Counted from the first letter of the stretch, positions 26,925-37,394 are shown. The stretch: DNA of 64,000 nucleotides from Streptococcus suis (GCA_002831545.1 CP025095.1:992001-1056000); one strand, 5' to 3'. The notes: generated by a model not told the origin, from the letters alone. Numbers and translations are program-made.

Positions 26925-27817
26925 TGATTTCAGGAATTATTAACGTAAAAAAAGAGGCGGGCATGACCTCGCACGATGTTGTTTTTAAGCTCTGCAAGAT
27001 TTTGCAGGAGAAGAAGATTGGTCACGGTGGGACCTTGGATCCAGATGTGACAGGTGTTCTGCCCATTGCAGTCGGCAAGGCCACGCGCATGATTGAGTAC
27101 ATGCAGGAAGAGGGGAAAATCTACGAGGGGGAGATTACCCTCGGCTATTCGACCACGACTGAAGATGCGTCGGGTGACCTTGTCGAGCAGACACCGGTTT
27201 TGGAAATAGCAGAGCAGGCAGTTGATAAAGCCATGGCTAGTTTTATCGGGACCATTACCCAGATTCCACCCATGTATTCTGCCGTCAAAGTAAACGGCCG
27301 AAAACTCTACGAATACGCACGGGCGGGCGAAGAAGTTGAGCGCCCTCAACGCCAAATTGAGATTTACAGTTTTGAACGGACTAGTCCGATTGAACTAGCA
27401 GATGACTGTGCACGTTTTACCTTCCGAGTTCGTTGTGGAAAGGGCACCTATGTCCGTACTCTTTCTGTTGACTTAGGGGCTAAGTTAGGCTACGCCAGTC
27501 ATATGTCTAAGCTGGAGCGTACAGGTTCAGCTGGTATGAGTCTGGCTGATGCCTTGACCATTGAAGAGATTGCGAACAAGGTTGCTCAAAATGATTATTC
27601 CTTCCTCCGCCCTATTGAGCAGGGAATTGGTGACTTGCCCATTGTTGATTTGACGATTGAGCAAGTTATTGATGCCAGATTTGGTCGTTTTATTACCTTA
27701 GATAGTCAGGCGGAATTGTTGGCAGGTTTTCATAGGGAGAAACTGGTGGCTATCCTGGAAAAACGTGACCAAGTTTACAAGCCTCGTAAGGTTTTTCTAG
27801 AAGAAGTTTTAGCCTAG
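26924..27817 (+). CDS. truB: tRNA pseudouridine(55) synthase
   Basis: A 297-residue enzyme that makes pseudouridine 55 in the T-loop of tRNAs. The catalytic Asp is in [14 protein letters not shown] (about residue 38), with MYSAVKVNG and [16 protein letters not shown] as further family motifs. The start ATG 26924 ([13 protein letters not shown]) is chosen over an upstream ATG that would lie inside the promoter. The C-terminal part is a PUA-like tail. ribF follows 19 bp later with its own promoter-like sequence. Confidence 0.95.
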   Translation: MISGIINVKKEAGMTSHDVVFKLCKILQEKKIGHGGTLDPDVTGVLPIAVGKATRMIEYMQEEGKIYEGEITLGYSTTTEDASGDLVEQTPVLEIAEQAVDKAMASFIGTITQIPPMYSAVKVNGRKLYEYARAGEEVERPQRQIEIYSFERTSPIELADDCARFTFRVRCGKGTYVRTLSVDLGAKLGYASHMSKLERTGSAGMSLADALTIEEIANKVAQNDYSFLRPIEQGIGDLPIVDLTIEQVIDARFGRFITLDSQAELLAGFHREKLVAILEKRDQVYKPRKVFLEEVLA

Positions 27818-27820
27818 TTG

Positions 27821-27837
27821 TGATAAAATAAACAATA
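27821..27837 (+). promoter_or_regulatory. Extended -10 promoter of ribF, probably leaderless
   Basis: TGATAAAAT (TG 27821-27822, -10 27824-27829) ends 7 bases before ATG 27837, without a ribosome binding site. Confidence 0.5.
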
Positions 27838-28760
27838 TGAAGATTAGAACGATAAAAAATTATCAAGAACTCCATCAGGAAAAACCGACGGTTTTGGTAT
27901 TAGGCTATTTTGATGGGATTCATTTGGGGCATAAGGCCCTCTTAGACCGTGCTAGACAAGTTGCAGATGAAAAAGGATTATCAGTGACCGTACTGACTTT
28001 TCCAGAGACCCCTCGTCTGGCTTTTGCGCGTTTTACACCAGAACTTTTACTCCATTTGACCAGTCAAGATCAGCGTTACCACTTGTTGGAGCAATACGGT
28101 GTAGACCAGCTGGTTTTGACAGATTTTACCAGTGAATTTGCTAATAATACTCCTCAGCAGTTTTTAGAACGCTACATCAAGGGGTTGAACGCACAAGTCT
28201 TAGTGGCAGGTTTCGATTATCATTTCGGAAATTGCAGAGCAGATGTGACAGACTTGACAGAGTTATTCGATGGTCAGGTAGAAATTGTAAGTGAAGTGAG
28301 CCTGGGCGGAGAAAAAGTTTCTTCAACTCGTATTCGCCAAGCTATCCAGTCAGGGGATGTCTCTCTGGCTAATCAACTTTTAGGTTATCCATTTATGACG
28401 GAGGGAATTGTTGTTCATGGAGATGCCAGAGGGCGCACCATCGGCTATCCTACAGCAAATCTGGCACCTTTTGACCGTGTCCATTTACCATCTGAGGGAG
28501 TCTACGTCGCGGATGTTGAAGTAGATGGAAAACGCTATCGAGCTATGACAAGCGTTGGGAAAAATGTGACCTTTGATGGAACGGAGATGCGGATAGAAGC
28601 CCATATTTTTGGGTTTGACCGCTTTATCTACGGAGAAAAAATAACTATTTTTTGGCTTGAAAAAATTCGAGATATGGTCAAATTTGATGGGATTGAAGGT
28701 TTGATGGAGCAGATGAAGTCTGATGAGGAATTTGCCTTGCAATGGGAGAAATATGCTTAA
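27837..28760 (+). CDS. ribF: Bifunctional riboflavin kinase / FAD synthetase
   Basis: A 307-residue enzyme that phosphorylates riboflavin to FMN and adenylylates FMN to FAD. The N-terminal nucleotidyltransferase domain has GYFDGIHLGHKALL (HxGH type motif, about residue 25) and the later SSTRIRQAI. The C-terminal riboflavin kinase domain (about 185-305) has GRTIGYPTANL with the PTAN motif. Full length. Its end overlaps the K+ channel gene by 8 bp. Confidence 0.95.
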   Translation: MKIRTIKNYQELHQEKPTVLVLGYFDGIHLGHKALLDRARQVADEKGLSVTVLTFPETPRLAFARFTPELLLHLTSQDQRYHLLEQYGVDQLVLTDFTSEFANNTPQQFLERYIKGLNAQVLVAGFDYHFGNCRADVTDLTELFDGQVEIVSEVSLGGEKVSSTRIRQAIQSGDVSLANQLLGYPFMTEGIVVHGDARGRTIGYPTANLAPFDRVHLPSEGVYVADVEVDGKRYRAMTSVGKNVTFDGTEMRIEAHIFGFDRFIYGEKITIFWLEKIRDMVKFDGIEGLMEQMKSDEEFALQWEKYA

Positions 28761-29490
28761 ACGATTGATTCGTCATCCTTTTTATGAGAAGGCTATGACC
28801 TACATAGCTGTAGTCTATGTATTTCTTATCGTACTTGAATTGATGGATGCTAATATTGCTAATTCTAGTGGGTATCGGGTACTAGACTTGCTCTTATGGT
28901 TTGTTTTTGTCTGCGATTATTTTGCTCAGCTTTATTATGCGGATGACATACTTGAATATGTACAGGGCCATATCTTAGAATTAATTGCTATTATTCCATT
29001 CGATTTATTCTTCAGTTTTCTTCGCTTGGGAAGACTTGCACGACTCTTCAGATTAGTCAAAGTAACGAGAATATTTGCCCTGTCTAATCGATTCTGGGAT
29101 ACAATCAACAAGCTATTGCATACCAACAGTTTATCCAAAGTGTTGATGTTAAATATCTCAGCGGTTCTAGTTGCAAGTGTCTTACTATCAGTGATTGAAG
29201 GGAAATCATTCTTTGATGCACTTTGGTGGTCCATTGTAACGATGACAACTGTAGGGTACGGAGATATTGTCCCCCAAGATACGATTTCTAAAATTATAGC
29301 CATCCTCTTGATGTTGGTTGGTATTTGTACTTTTGGTATGGTTACCTCTACAATAACTCGTTTTTTCTCTGAAACAGAGCGTGAAACGAAGTTGGATACC
29401 TTGATGGCAAAAATAGATGAACAAAACGAAATATTGCTACGCTTAGAGAAAAAAATAGAATCTTTGGAAAAATTACAGGGAAGAGATTAG
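28753..29490 (+). CDS. Voltage-gated-type potassium channel
   Basis: A 245-residue membrane protein with six predicted segments. An arginine-rich fourth segment (RLGRLARLFRLVKVTRIF) looks like a voltage-sensor helix. The pore has the selectivity filter TTVGYGD after WWSIVTM. The last 35 residues form a charged coiled coil likely to help tetramers form. The start ATG 28753 overlaps the ribF stop; GGGAGA precedes it. It should conduct K+ across the membrane. Confidence 0.88.
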   Translation: MLKRLIRHPFYEKAMTYIAVVYVFLIVLELMDANIANSSGYRVLDLLLWFVFVCDYFAQLYYADDILEYVQGHILELIAIIPFDLFFSFLRLGRLARLFRLVKVTRIFALSNRFWDTINKLLHTNSLSKVLMLNISAVLVASVLLSVIEGKSFFDALWWSIVTMTTVGYGDIVPQDTISKIIAILLMLVGICTFGMVTSTITRFFSETERETKLDTLMAKIDEQNEILLRLEKKIESLEKLQGRD

Positions 29491-29498
29491 ATTTACTA

Positions 29499-29527
29499 TT
29501 GAAAACTCTTTTAAGTTAGAGTATACT
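29499..29527 (+). promoter_or_regulatory. Promoter of the spx-UPF0223-IMPase-rsmF group
   Basis: TTGAAA (29499-29504), a 17-bp spacer and TATACT (29522-29527). Confidence 0.65.
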
Positions 29528-29563
29528 ATAAGAAGAAAAATGTTTTTAGAGGGGATGGAAGAC

Positions 29564-29965
29564 ATGATTACTTTATTTTTGTCACCGAGTTGTACCAGTT
29601 GTCGTAAAGCTCGTGCTTGGCTGACAAGTCACGAAGTCCCTTTTATTGAGCACAATATTATGACTAGCCCTCTAACTGCTGAGGAATTGAAGAACATTTT
29701 AGCATTGACAGAAAATGGGACAGATGACTTGATTTCTACCCGTTCAAAAGTTTTTCAGAAACTAGATATTGATGTTGATGAGCTTTCTGTGAAGCAGCTT
29801 ATTGGGTTAATCGAAACCTATCCGAGTCTCTTACGACGTCCGATTATTTTGGACGAAAAACGGATGCAGATTGGTTTTAACGAAGATGAAATTCGTGCAT
29901 TTCTTCCGCGGAAGTATCGCAAACAAGAACTAAAAAATGCTACATTGAGAGCAGAAATAGGATAA
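29564..29965 (+). CDS. spxA: Spx-family global stress regulator
   Basis: A 133-residue ArsC-like protein that binds the alpha subunit of RNA polymerase and reprograms transcription under thiol or oxidative stress. The redox switch CxxC is present as CTSC at residues 10-13. [28 protein letters not shown] is the family's C-terminal signature region. The start ATG 29564 is chosen because AGAGGGG lies 9 bases upstream and the protein then has the normal Spx length. The first gene of a four-gene group. Confidence 0.88.
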   Translation: MITLFLSPSCTSCRKARAWLTSHEVPFIEHNIMTSPLTAEELKNILALTENGTDDLISTRSKVFQKLDIDVDELSVKQLIGLIETYPSLLRRPIILDEKRMQIGFNEDEIRAFLPRKYRKQELKNATLRAEIG

Positions 29966-29979
29966 GAAAGATAACAGAT

Positions 29980-30258
29980 ATGAACAAAAATTATTCATAT
30001 CCACTTGATTTTTCGTGGAGCACAGAGGAGATTTCCTCCGTGCTTTCTTTTTTGAATCAGGTGGAGGCAGCTTATGAAAAAGGAGCAGATGCGGTAGCTA
30101 TATTAGCTAGTTATAAAAGCTTCAAAGATGTTGTTAAAAGTAAGGGACAGGAACGTCAAATTGATCGTGACTTTGAAGCAGTTTCTGGTTATTCAACCTA
30201 TCGAGTTGTTAAGGCTGCTCGAGATAAAGGGAAAGGAGTTATTCGTTTTGGAAACTAA
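29980..30258 (+). CDS. UPF0223-family protein
   Basis: A 92-residue protein beginning [17 protein letters not shown], typical of UPF0223. It ends [13 protein letters not shown] ([19 protein letters not shown]). No known activity. Located between spx and the IMPase-family gene as is common in streptococci (from memory), and overlapping the latter by 11 bp. Confidence 0.88.
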   Translation: MNKNYSYPLDFSWSTEEISSVLSFLNQVEAAYEKGADAVAILASYKSFKDVVKSKGQERQIDRDFEAVSGYSTYRVVKAARDKGKGVIRFGN

Positions 30259-31006
30259 GTATCACTTTGCCCAAACGATTGTCCTGGAAGCTGGAAATTT
30301 TCTCCGACAGCATTTACATGATGATCTTCAGATTGAAGAAAAGGGTGACTTTACAGACTTGGTAACACACCTTGATAAACAAGTGCAAGAAATGCTGACT
30401 CAACAGATTCAATCTCGCTATCAGGGTGATGGGATTTTAGGTGAGGAAGGTGGGGACGTTTCTTCTATTCATGAGGGAAATGTTTGGGTTATTGATCCAA
30501 TTGATGGCACCACAAATTTTATTGCTCAGAAAACTGATTTTGCCATTATGATTGCCTATTTTGAAAATGGAGTAGGAAAGTTCGGTATCATTTATGATGT
30601 CATGCGAGACAAACTTTTCCATGGAGGAGATTCATTCCCTGTTTATTGCAATCAAGAACGCTTAAAGAAACCAGAGCTGCGCCCTCTTCGTCAGAGTTTG
30701 ATAGGAATCAATGCAAAGTTGTACGCAGGCAATGCACATGGAGTGGCAGAATTAGCAAATCAAAGTTTAGGAACAAGATCTGTAGGAAGTGCTGGAATTG
30801 GTTTCGCCCACGTTCTGGAAGGAAGATTATTTGCCTATGCTTCTTATCTGTGTCCCTGGGACTACGCAGCAGCCAGTATTATTGGTTCCTCTTTAGGCTT
30901 AGTCATGTTAAGTTTTGATGGTCCGAGTCTGGCCTATGATAAGCGAGAGTTTGTCATGCTAGTATCAGAATCCCATCTTGAGGAAGTGAAGGGATATATA
31001 TTCTAA
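30248..31006 (+). CDS. Inositol monophosphatase-family phosphatase
   Basis: A 252-residue Mg2+-dependent phosphatase. Metal-site motifs are Glu in [18 protein letters not shown] (about residues 78-89) and [11 protein letters not shown] near residue 200. The start is taken as TTG 30248, with AAAGGAG 10 bases upstream, inside the end of the UPF0223 gene. Its substrate may be inositol phosphate, a sugar phosphate or a nucleotide such as pAp. Its TAA overlaps the rsmF ATG (TAATG). Confidence 0.85.
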   Translation: METKYHFAQTIVLEAGNFLRQHLHDDLQIEEKGDFTDLVTHLDKQVQEMLTQQIQSRYQGDGILGEEGGDVSSIHEGNVWVIDPIDGTTNFIAQKTDFAIMIAYFENGVGKFGIIYDVMRDKLFHGGDSFPVYCNQERLKKPELRPLRQSLIGINAKLYAGNAHGVAELANQSLGTRSVGSAGIGFAHVLEGRLFAYASYLCPWDYAAASIIGSSLGLVMLSFDGPSLAYDKREFVMLVSESHLEEVKGYIF

Positions 31007-32307
31007 TGCAATTACCACAGGATTTTATAGATAAATATAATCATTTGCTTGGTAGTGAAGCCCAAGCATTTTTTGAGAGTTTTGAACAAGAGCCAATCTC
31101 AGGATTTCGCACAAATCCTCTTAAAGAAAGCCAATTGGACTTTGAGCAACCAATCCCTAATATGACTTGGTCATACTATGGTAAGGTCTCAGGAAAGTCT
31201 CCAGAACATGTAACTGGCTTAGTCTACTCACAAGAGCCAGCTGCACAGGTTGTCGGTCAGATTGCAGCACCGAAAAAAGGGATGAAAGTATTGGACTTGG
31301 CAGCAGCGCCAGGAGGAAAGTCTACTCACTTGCTTTCATACTTAGAAAATACGGGGCTCTTGGTTAGTAATGAAATTTCTAACAAACGAGCAAAAATATT
31401 GGCTGAAAATATTGAGCGTTTCGGGGCGAGAAATGTAGTCGTGACCAATGAATCTGCCGATCGTTTGGCCAAGGTCTTTCCAGGATATTTCGATATGATT
31501 GTCCTAGACGCTCCCTGTTCAGGTGAAGGGATGTTTCGAAAAGACCCCGATGCGATTCAATATTGGTCCAAACATTATCCAGCACAATGTGCCAGCTTAC
31601 AGCGTGAAATTTTAGAATCGGCCTTGAACATGTTGGCTCCAGGTGGTCAATTGATTTATTCTACTTGCACTTGGTCACCAGAGGAAAATGAAGAAGTAGT
31701 GACGTGGCTCTTAGAACAGTATGATTTGGAACTAATAGACATTCCTAAAATCAATGGAATGGTAGAAGGAGTCGGTTATCCAGAAGTTGCTCGTATGTAT
31801 CCCCACCATTTTGCAGGAGAAGGTCAGTTCGTTGCTAAATTTAGATTTCTAGGGGAAGCCAGTCAGAAAAAATTAAAACCAGGAAAATCCAATTTGAATA
31901 GAGAACAGCAATCTCTATGGAAAGAATTTGAACAGAAGCATTTAAGGGTTCAATTGGATGGTTTACTGCAGGTTTTTGGCGACAATCTCTATCTACTGCC
32001 ACACGGCCTTCCTGATTTGTCAAAAGTAAAGATTGCTCGAAATGGCCTTCACTTGGGGACGTTTAAGAAAAAAAGATTTGAACCAAGTTTTGCTTTAGGT
32101 CTAGCACTCCATAGTTCGGAGGTTAAAAATCGAGTGGAAATCAGCTCAGAAGAATTCTCGTCCTATACTGCTGGACATACAATAGCTGTGTCCAAGGATT
32201 TAGCTAATGGCTGGTATCAGGTAGCAGTTCAGGGGAACGGTCTTGGTTTCGCAAAAATTGTATCTGGAACGCTTAAAAACGGCTTTCCAAAAGGGTTGAG
32301 ATTTTAA
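31006..32307 (+). CDS. rsmF: 16S rRNA m5C methyltransferase, RsmF/NOL1-NOP2-Sun family
   Basis: A 433-residue SAM-dependent RNA methyltransferase. The SAM site is KVLDLAAAPGGKSTHLL (about 100-116). The two catalytic cysteines are in LDAPCSGEGMFRKDP and YSTCTWSPEENEEVV. The C-terminal third (about 300-430) is the RNA-binding extension of RsmF-type enzymes. It starts one base inside the previous stop codon. Confidence 0.9.
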   Translation: MQLPQDFIDKYNHLLGSEAQAFFESFEQEPISGFRTNPLKESQLDFEQPIPNMTWSYYGKVSGKSPEHVTGLVYSQEPAAQVVGQIAAPKKGMKVLDLAAAPGGKSTHLLSYLENTGLLVSNEISNKRAKILAENIERFGARNVVVTNESADRLAKVFPGYFDMIVLDAPCSGEGMFRKDPDAIQYWSKHYPAQCASLQREILESALNMLAPGGQLIYSTCTWSPEENEEVVTWLLEQYDLELIDIPKINGMVEGVGYPEVARMYPHHFAGEGQFVAKFRFLGEASQKKLKPGKSNLNREQQSLWKEFEQKHLRVQLDGLLQVFGDNLYLLPHGLPDLSKVKIARNGLHLGTFKKKRFEPSFALGLALHSSEVKNRVEISSEEFSSYTAGHTIAVSKDLANGWYQVAVQGNGLGFAKIVSGTLKNGFPKGLRF

Positions 32308-32327
32308 AATAAATCAGCAAATTTTTT

Positions 32328-32392
32328 TTGCAACTTGTCTTTTTATATGATATAGTGGATGAGTGGAAATATCTTGTAAATTCTATGTAAAA
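32328..32392 (+). promoter_or_regulatory. pstS: Promoter and possible Pho box of the pst operon
   Basis: TTGCAA (32328-32333), a 17-bp spacer and TATAGT (32351-32356). Further down, TGTAAA occurs twice with an 11-bp period (32375-32380 and 32386-32391). An 11-bp period is typical of PhoP/PnpR-class binding sites, and the second copy ends in a TAAAAT -10-like box. Control by phosphate starvation is inferred. Confidence 0.45.
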
Positions 32393-32444
32393 TACAGAGT
32401 TAATTTTAGGAGATTCCACTGAAAAATGTAAAGGAAAAAACGAA

Positions 32445-33314
32445 ATGAAAAAAAAGCAGAAGCTTGGAATTGTAGCTTTGTTTCTTTTGAGTAGTATGGC
32501 TCTTTCTGGTTGTTCTTCTTGGATCGATCGAGGAGAGTCTATTACAGCCGTAGGTTCGACGGCGCTTCAACCACTTGTTGAGGCAGCAGCAGATGAATTT
32601 GGTAGTGTCAATATCGGTAAATCCGTCAACGTTCAGGGTGGTGGATCAGGTACTGGCTTGTCACAAGTTCAGTCTGGAGCTGTTCAGATTGGTAACTCTG
32701 ACGTATTTGCTGAGGAAAAAGATGGTATTGATGCAAGTAAACTTGTTGACCATCAAGTAGCAGTAGCTGGTTTGGCCGTTATTGTAAATGAGCAGGTATC
32801 GGTTAAAGATATTACTACAGAAGATCTGCGTAAAATTTTTACTGGTGAGATTACCAACTGGAAAGAGCTGGGTGGTAAGGATTTGGAAATTTCAATCATT
32901 AACCGTGCAGCTAGTTCAGGTTCACGTGCGACCTTTGATAGTGTTATCATGGATGGACAAACCGCAACTCAGAGTCAAGAACAAGATTCTAACGGTATGG
33001 TAAAATCTATTGTTGCTCAGACACCAGGTGCAATTTCCTACCTATCATTTGCTTATCTAGATGATTCCGTTAAAACAATTAAGTTAAACGGTTTTGAACC
33101 AACTGCTGAAAATGTAGCAACAAATGATTGGCCAATTTGGTCCTATGAGCATATGTATACGATGGGAAAAGCGACTGATTTGACAGAAGAATTTTTAGAT
33201 TACATGATGTCAGATGAAGTTCAAAATGGTATCGTTGAAAGTATGGGATACATTTCTATCAACGATATGAAAGTTGTGAAAAATGCTGATGGCACGGTGA
33301 CTGAGAAGGAGTAA
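32445..33314 (+). CDS. pstS: Phosphate ABC transporter, substrate-binding lipoprotein
   Basis: A 289-residue binding protein. The signal peptide ends with the lipobox LSGC (residue about 23). Phosphate-site residues lie in [26 protein letters not shown] and [12 protein letters not shown]. It captures orthophosphate outside the cell and passes it to PstC/PstA. First gene of pstSCAB1B2-phoU, with 2 bp to pstC. Confidence 0.95.
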   Translation: MKKKQKLGIVALFLLSSMALSGCSSWIDRGESITAVGSTALQPLVEAAADEFGSVNIGKSVNVQGGGSGTGLSQVQSGAVQIGNSDVFAEEKDGIDASKLVDHQVAVAGLAVIVNEQVSVKDITTEDLRKIFTGEITNWKELGGKDLEISIINRAASSGSRATFDSVIMDGQTATQSQEQDSNGMVKSIVAQTPGAISYLSFAYLDDSVKTIKLNGFEPTAENVATNDWPIWSYEHMYTMGKATDLTEEFLDYMMSDEVQNGIVESMGYISINDMKVVKNADGTVTEKE

Positions 33315-33316
33315 GC

Positions 33317-34234
33317 ATGAAAAACGAACAACTAGCAAAAGAGCTATCGTCTCCATCTAAAAACTCTCGATTAGAGAAGTTTGGTAAGGTAATTACATTC
33401 CTTTGTCTATCATTGATTGTCTTTATTGTTGCAATGATTTTGATTTTCGTTGCACAGCGTGGATTATCGACTTTCTTTGTTGACGGTGTGAGCATCACTG
33501 ATTTCTTATTTGGAAGCAAGTGGGAACCAAGCTCGAAAATATTTGGTGCCCTGCCAATGATTTCAGGTTCTTTCATTGTTACGATTCTGTCAGCTGTTGT
33601 TGCTACCCCTATCGCAATCGGTGCAGCGGTCTTCATGACAGAAATATCACCAAAACGTGGTGCAAAAATCTTACAACCTGTTATCGAACTTTTGGTTGGT
33701 ATTCCATCGGTTGTATATGGTTTCATTGGTTTGCAAGTAGTTGTGCCATTTGTACGTTCAATCTTCGGTGGAACAGGTTTCGGTATCTTGTCGGGTGTAT
33801 TTGTACTTTTCGTTATGATTTTGCCAACAGTAACCTTTATGACGGTTGACAGTTTGCGTGCAGTACCTCGTCACTACCGCGAAGCAAGTTTGGCTATGGG
33901 AGCCACTCGCTGGCAGACGATTTGGCGTGTTATCTTGAATGCTGCTAAGCCAGGTATTTTTACGGCCGTTATCTTTGGTATGGCGCGTGCCTTTGGTGAA
34001 GCCTTGGCGATTCAGATGGTAGTGGGGAACTCTGCGGTTATCCCGACTTCCTTGACAACGCCAGCAGCGACTTTGACTTCTGTTTTGACAATGGGTATCG
34101 GTAATACGGTTATGGGAACTGTTCAGAACAACGTCCTATGGTCCTTGGCCCTAGTCTTGCTCTTGATGAGCCTTATCTTTAACATGATTATGAAATTTAT
34201 TACGAGAGAGGGTAAGAAAAACTATGCACGCTAA
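33317..34234 (+). CDS. pstC: Phosphate ABC transporter, permease PstC
   Basis: A 305-residue membrane protein with six hydrophobic segments. The ATPase-coupling loop is REASLAMGATRWQTIWRVIL (about 193-212). FGEALAIQMVVGN and the N-terminal ISGSFIVTILSAVVATPIAI are typical of PstC. It forms the channel with PstA; its 3' end overlaps pstA by 11 bp. Confidence 0.95.
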   Translation: MKNEQLAKELSSPSKNSRLEKFGKVITFLCLSLIVFIVAMILIFVAQRGLSTFFVDGVSITDFLFGSKWEPSSKIFGALPMISGSFIVTILSAVVATPIAIGAAVFMTEISPKRGAKILQPVIELLVGIPSVVYGFIGLQVVVPFVRSIFGGTGFGILSGVFVLFVMILPTVTFMTVDSLRAVPRHYREASLAMGATRWQTIWRVILNAAKPGIFTAVIFGMARAFGEALAIQMVVGNSAVIPTSLTTPAATLTSVLTMGIGNTVMGTVQNNVLWSLALVLLLMSLIFNMIMKFITREGKKNYAR

Positions 34235-35111
34235 AAAATTTGATAAATTGGCGACTGGTATTCTTTACTCAATCGCTGGTGTGATTGTCGTTATCTTGAC
34301 GTCACTGATTCTTTACATCTTGCTAGGTGGTCTGCCACATGTAAGCTGGGATTTTTTGACAAGTAAATCTTCATCTTACAAAGCTGGTGGTGGTATTGGA
34401 ATTCAGCTCTACAACTCATTCTTCCTATTGGTTGTAACGCTCTTAATTTCTGTTCCCTTGTCAACCGGTGCAGGTATTTATTTGGCTGAATATGCTAAAA
34501 AAGGTCCATTGACTAACTTTATCCGTACCTGTATTGAGATTTTGTCATCCCTACCGTCCGTTGTCGTTGGTTTGTTTGGTTACTTGATTTTCGTTGTTCA
34601 GTTTGAGTACGGTTTTTCTATCTTATCAGGTGCCTTGGCTCTTACAGTCTTCAACTTACCACAGATGACGCGTAACGTAGAGGACAGCCTTCGTCACGTT
34701 CACCATACACAACGTGAAGCAGGATTGGCTCTTGGTCTATCACGTTGGGAAACTGTTCTCCATGTTGTTATTCCAGAAGCACTTCCAGGGATTGTAACAG
34801 GTATCGTCTTGGCATCTGGTCGTATCTTCGGTGAGGCAGCAGCTCTTATCTACACGGCTGGTCAGTCAGCTCCAGCTCTTGACTGGTCAAACTGGAATCC
34901 ATTGAGTGTTACTAGTCCGATTTCTATCTTCCGTCAATCAGAAACCCTTGCGGTTCATATCTGGAAGGTAAACAGTGAAGGTACAATTCCAGATGCAACC
35001 CAAGTTTCTGCTGGTTCAGCAGCAATCCTCTTGGTATTTATCTTGATTTTCAACCTTTCTGCACGATATATCGGTAAGAAACTTCATGCGAAAATGACTT
35101 CAGCAGCCTAG
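34224..35111 (+). CDS. pstA: Phosphate ABC transporter, permease PstA
   Basis: A 295-residue membrane protein with six hydrophobic segments. The coupling loop is REAGLALGLSRWETVLHVVI, and GRIFGEAAALIYTAG is the PstA-specific stretch. Overlap with pstC suggests coupled translation to keep the two permease subunits in balance. Confidence 0.95.
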   Translation: MHAKKFDKLATGILYSIAGVIVVILTSLILYILLGGLPHVSWDFLTSKSSSYKAGGGIGIQLYNSFFLLVVTLLISVPLSTGAGIYLAEYAKKGPLTNFIRTCIEILSSLPSVVVGLFGYLIFVVQFEYGFSILSGALALTVFNLPQMTRNVEDSLRHVHHTQREAGLALGLSRWETVLHVVIPEALPGIVTGIVLASGRIFGEAAALIYTAGQSAPALDWSNWNPLSVTSPISIFRQSETLAVHIWKVNSEGTIPDATQVSAGSAAILLVFILIFNLSARYIGKKLHAKMTSAA

Positions 35112-35135
35112 AAGTCTGACTTATAAGGAGAAAAA

Positions 35136-35939
35136 ATGGCAGATTACAACTGGAATGAACGCCATATCATTACTTTTCCAGAGGAGAATATCGCCCTTTC
35201 GACAAAAGATGTTCATGTTTACTATGGTAAAAATGAAGCGATCAAGGGCATTGATATGCAGTTCGAAAAAAATAAAATTACAGCCTTGATTGGACCATCA
35301 GGGTGTGGGAAATCAACCTATCTTCGCAGTCTTAATCGCATGAATGATACTATTGATATTGCTAAGGTAACCGGTCAAATTCTTTATGAAGGAATCGACA
35401 TCAATAGACCAGATATGAACGTTTACGAAATTCGGAAGCATATCGGAATGGTATTCCAACGTCCCAACCCATTTGCAAAATCTATTTACCGCAACATCAC
35501 ATTCGCACATGAACGTGCAGGCGTGAAAGATAAGCAGGTTTTGGATGAGATTGTTGAAACTTCTCTGAAACAAGCAGCCCTTTGGGATCAGGTAAAAGAT
35601 GACTTGCACAAGTCAGCCTTTACCTTATCAGGTGGACAGCAACAGCGTTTGTGTATTGCACGAGCTATCTCTGTAAAACCACAAATCTTGCTTATGGATG
35701 AGCCTGCATCAGCCCTGGACCCGATTGCGACTATGCAGTTAGAAGAAACTATGTTTGAATTGAAGAAGGACTACACCATTATCATTGTTACGCACAATAT
35801 GCAACAAGCAGCTCGTGCAAGTGATTACACAGCTTTCTTCTATCTGGGTGACTTGATTGAATATGATAAGACAGCAAATGTCTTCCAGAATGCAAAACTC
35901 AAGTCAACTAGTGACTACGTTTCAGGACATTTTGGATAG
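35136..35939 (+). CDS. pstB1: Phosphate ABC transporter, ATPase PstB1
   Basis: A 267-residue nucleotide-binding subunit. Walker [10 protein letters not shown] (about residue 53), Q-loop VFQRPNPF, signature [14 protein letters not shown], Walker [13 protein letters not shown] and switch histidine in IVTHNMQQA are all canonical. It pairs with PstB2, the next gene 11 bp downstream. Confidence 0.93.
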   Translation: MADYNWNERHIITFPEENIALSTKDVHVYYGKNEAIKGIDMQFEKNKITALIGPSGCGKSTYLRSLNRMNDTIDIAKVTGQILYEGIDINRPDMNVYEIRKHIGMVFQRPNPFAKSIYRNITFAHERAGVKDKQVLDEIVETSLKQAALWDQVKDDLHKSAFTLSGGQQQRLCIARAISVKPQILLMDEPASALDPIATMQLEETMFELKKDYTIIIVTHNMQQAARASDYTAFFYLGDLIEYDKTANVFQNAKLKSTSDYVSGHFG

Positions 35940-35950
35940 AAAGGGAACAA

Positions 35951-36709
35951 ATGACATCACCTATTTTACAAGTAAAAGATTTGTCTGTTTACTATAACAA
36001 GAAAAAAGCCTTGAATAATGTGTCAATCGATTTCTATCCAAATGAAATTACTGCTTTGATTGGACCATCTGGTTCTGGTAAGTCAACCCTCTTGCGTTCT
36101 ATTAACCGTATGGGAGATTTAAACCCAGAGGTAACATTGACAGGTGCGATTGATTACAACGGAAAGAACATATACAGTCCTCGTACGGATACTGTTGATC
36201 TTCGTAAGGAAATCGGTATGGTATTCCAACAACCAAACCCATTCCCGATGTCTATCTACGAGAATGTCGTTTATGGTTTACGTATTAACGGTATCAAGGA
36301 CAAGCAGGTCTTGGACGAAGCAGTTGAGCGTTCTTTGATTGGTGCTTCTATTTGGAATGAAGTGAAAGATCGCTTGCATGACTCAGCAGTTGGACTTTCA
36401 GGTGGTCAGCAGCAACGTGTATGTGTGGCCCGTGTATTGGCAACAAGCCCAAAAATTATTTTGTTGGATGAGCCAACGTCAGCCCTTGACCCAATCTCAG
36501 CTGGTAAAATTGAGGACACACTTTATGGTCTGAAAGATAAGTATACAATGGTGCTAGTAACACGTTCTATGCAACAGGCATCACGTATTTCAGATCGAAC
36601 AGGTTTCTTCCTTGATGGCGATTTGATAGAATACAATCTGACAAAAGAAATGTTCTTGAATCCTGCCAATAAAGAAACAGAAGACTACATTACAGGTAAG
36701 TTCGGCTAA
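35951..36709 (+). CDS. pstB2: Phosphate ABC transporter, ATPase PstB2, with altered H-loop
   Basis: A 252-residue nucleotide-binding subunit. Walker [11 protein letters not shown]-loop VFQQPNPF, signature [14 protein letters not shown] and Walker [12 protein letters not shown] are intact. The switch histidine is replaced: LVTRSMQQA instead of VTHNM. I recall the same replacement in other streptococcal PstB2 proteins. If PstB1 and PstB2 form a heterodimer, one of the two ATP sites would be degenerate. Confidence 0.92.
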   Translation: MTSPILQVKDLSVYYNKKKALNNVSIDFYPNEITALIGPSGSGKSTLLRSINRMGDLNPEVTLTGAIDYNGKNIYSPRTDTVDLRKEIGMVFQQPNPFPMSIYENVVYGLRINGIKDKQVLDEAVERSLIGASIWNEVKDRLHDSAVGLSGGQQQRVCVARVLATSPKIILLDEPTSALDPISAGKIEDTLYGLKDKYTMVLVTRSMQQASRISDRTGFFLDGDLIEYNLTKEMFLNPANKETEDYITGKFG

Positions 36710-36737
36710 GGCCTATAAGAAAAAGAAAGAGGTTCAC

Positions 36738-37394
36738 ATGTTAAGAGCTCAATTTGAAGAGGAATTAGGAAAACTTCATAACCAATTTTACGCCATGGGG
36801 AACGAAGTGTTGGCACAAATCAACAATGCCGTTCGTGCTTTTACAACTCATGATCGTGAATTAGCAAAAGAAGTCATTGAAGCAGATAAGAAAATTAATG
36901 CTTTCGAAGTAAAATTGGAGAAAAAATCACTTGAAATCATCGCCCTTCAACAACCAGTTTCTACAGATTTACGGAGTGTTATCACTGTTTTAAAAGCAAC
37001 CAGCGACTTGGAGCGTATGGGGGATCATGCTGTGTCTATTGCAAAAGCTGCTATTCGGATGAAGGGCGAAGTTCGCATTCCTGTAGTCGAGGAAGAAGTC
37101 AAGAAAATGGGGAAAGAAGTTCGCAAACTTGTTGAGGAAACGCTCGAACTATATCTAGCAAACTCTGATGTTGAGGTCGCTTATGAAGTGGCAGCTCGTG
37201 ACGAAATTGTCAATGACTTTTATTCAGCCATCCAAGAATTAACAACAGAAGAAATCAAGAAGAATCCAGAATCCTTGGTTGCTGGTCGCGACTATTACCA
37301 AGTTTTAACCTACTTGGAACGTGTCGGTGACTATGCTAAAAATATCTGTGAGTGGGTTGTTTACCTACGAACAGGCGACATCACTGAATTGTAA
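36738..37394 (+). CDS. phoU: Phosphate transport regulator PhoU
   Basis: A 218-residue all-helical protein made of two PhoU repeats, each with a metal-binding E/DxxxD-type stretch (LERMGDHAVSIAKA at about 94-107 and LERVGDYAKNICEW near 195-208). It restrains phosphate uptake and signals to the Pho sensor kinase. Last gene of the operon, followed by a terminator. Confidence 0.93.
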   Translation: MLRAQFEEELGKLHNQFYAMGNEVLAQINNAVRAFTTHDRELAKEVIEADKKINAFEVKLEKKSLEIIALQQPVSTDLRSVITVLKATSDLERMGDHAVSIAKAAIRMKGEVRIPVVEEEVKKMGKEVRKLVEETLELYLANSDVEVAYEVAARDEIVNDFYSAIQELTTEEIKKNPESLVAGRDYYQVLTYLERVGDYAKNICEWVVYLRTGDITEL

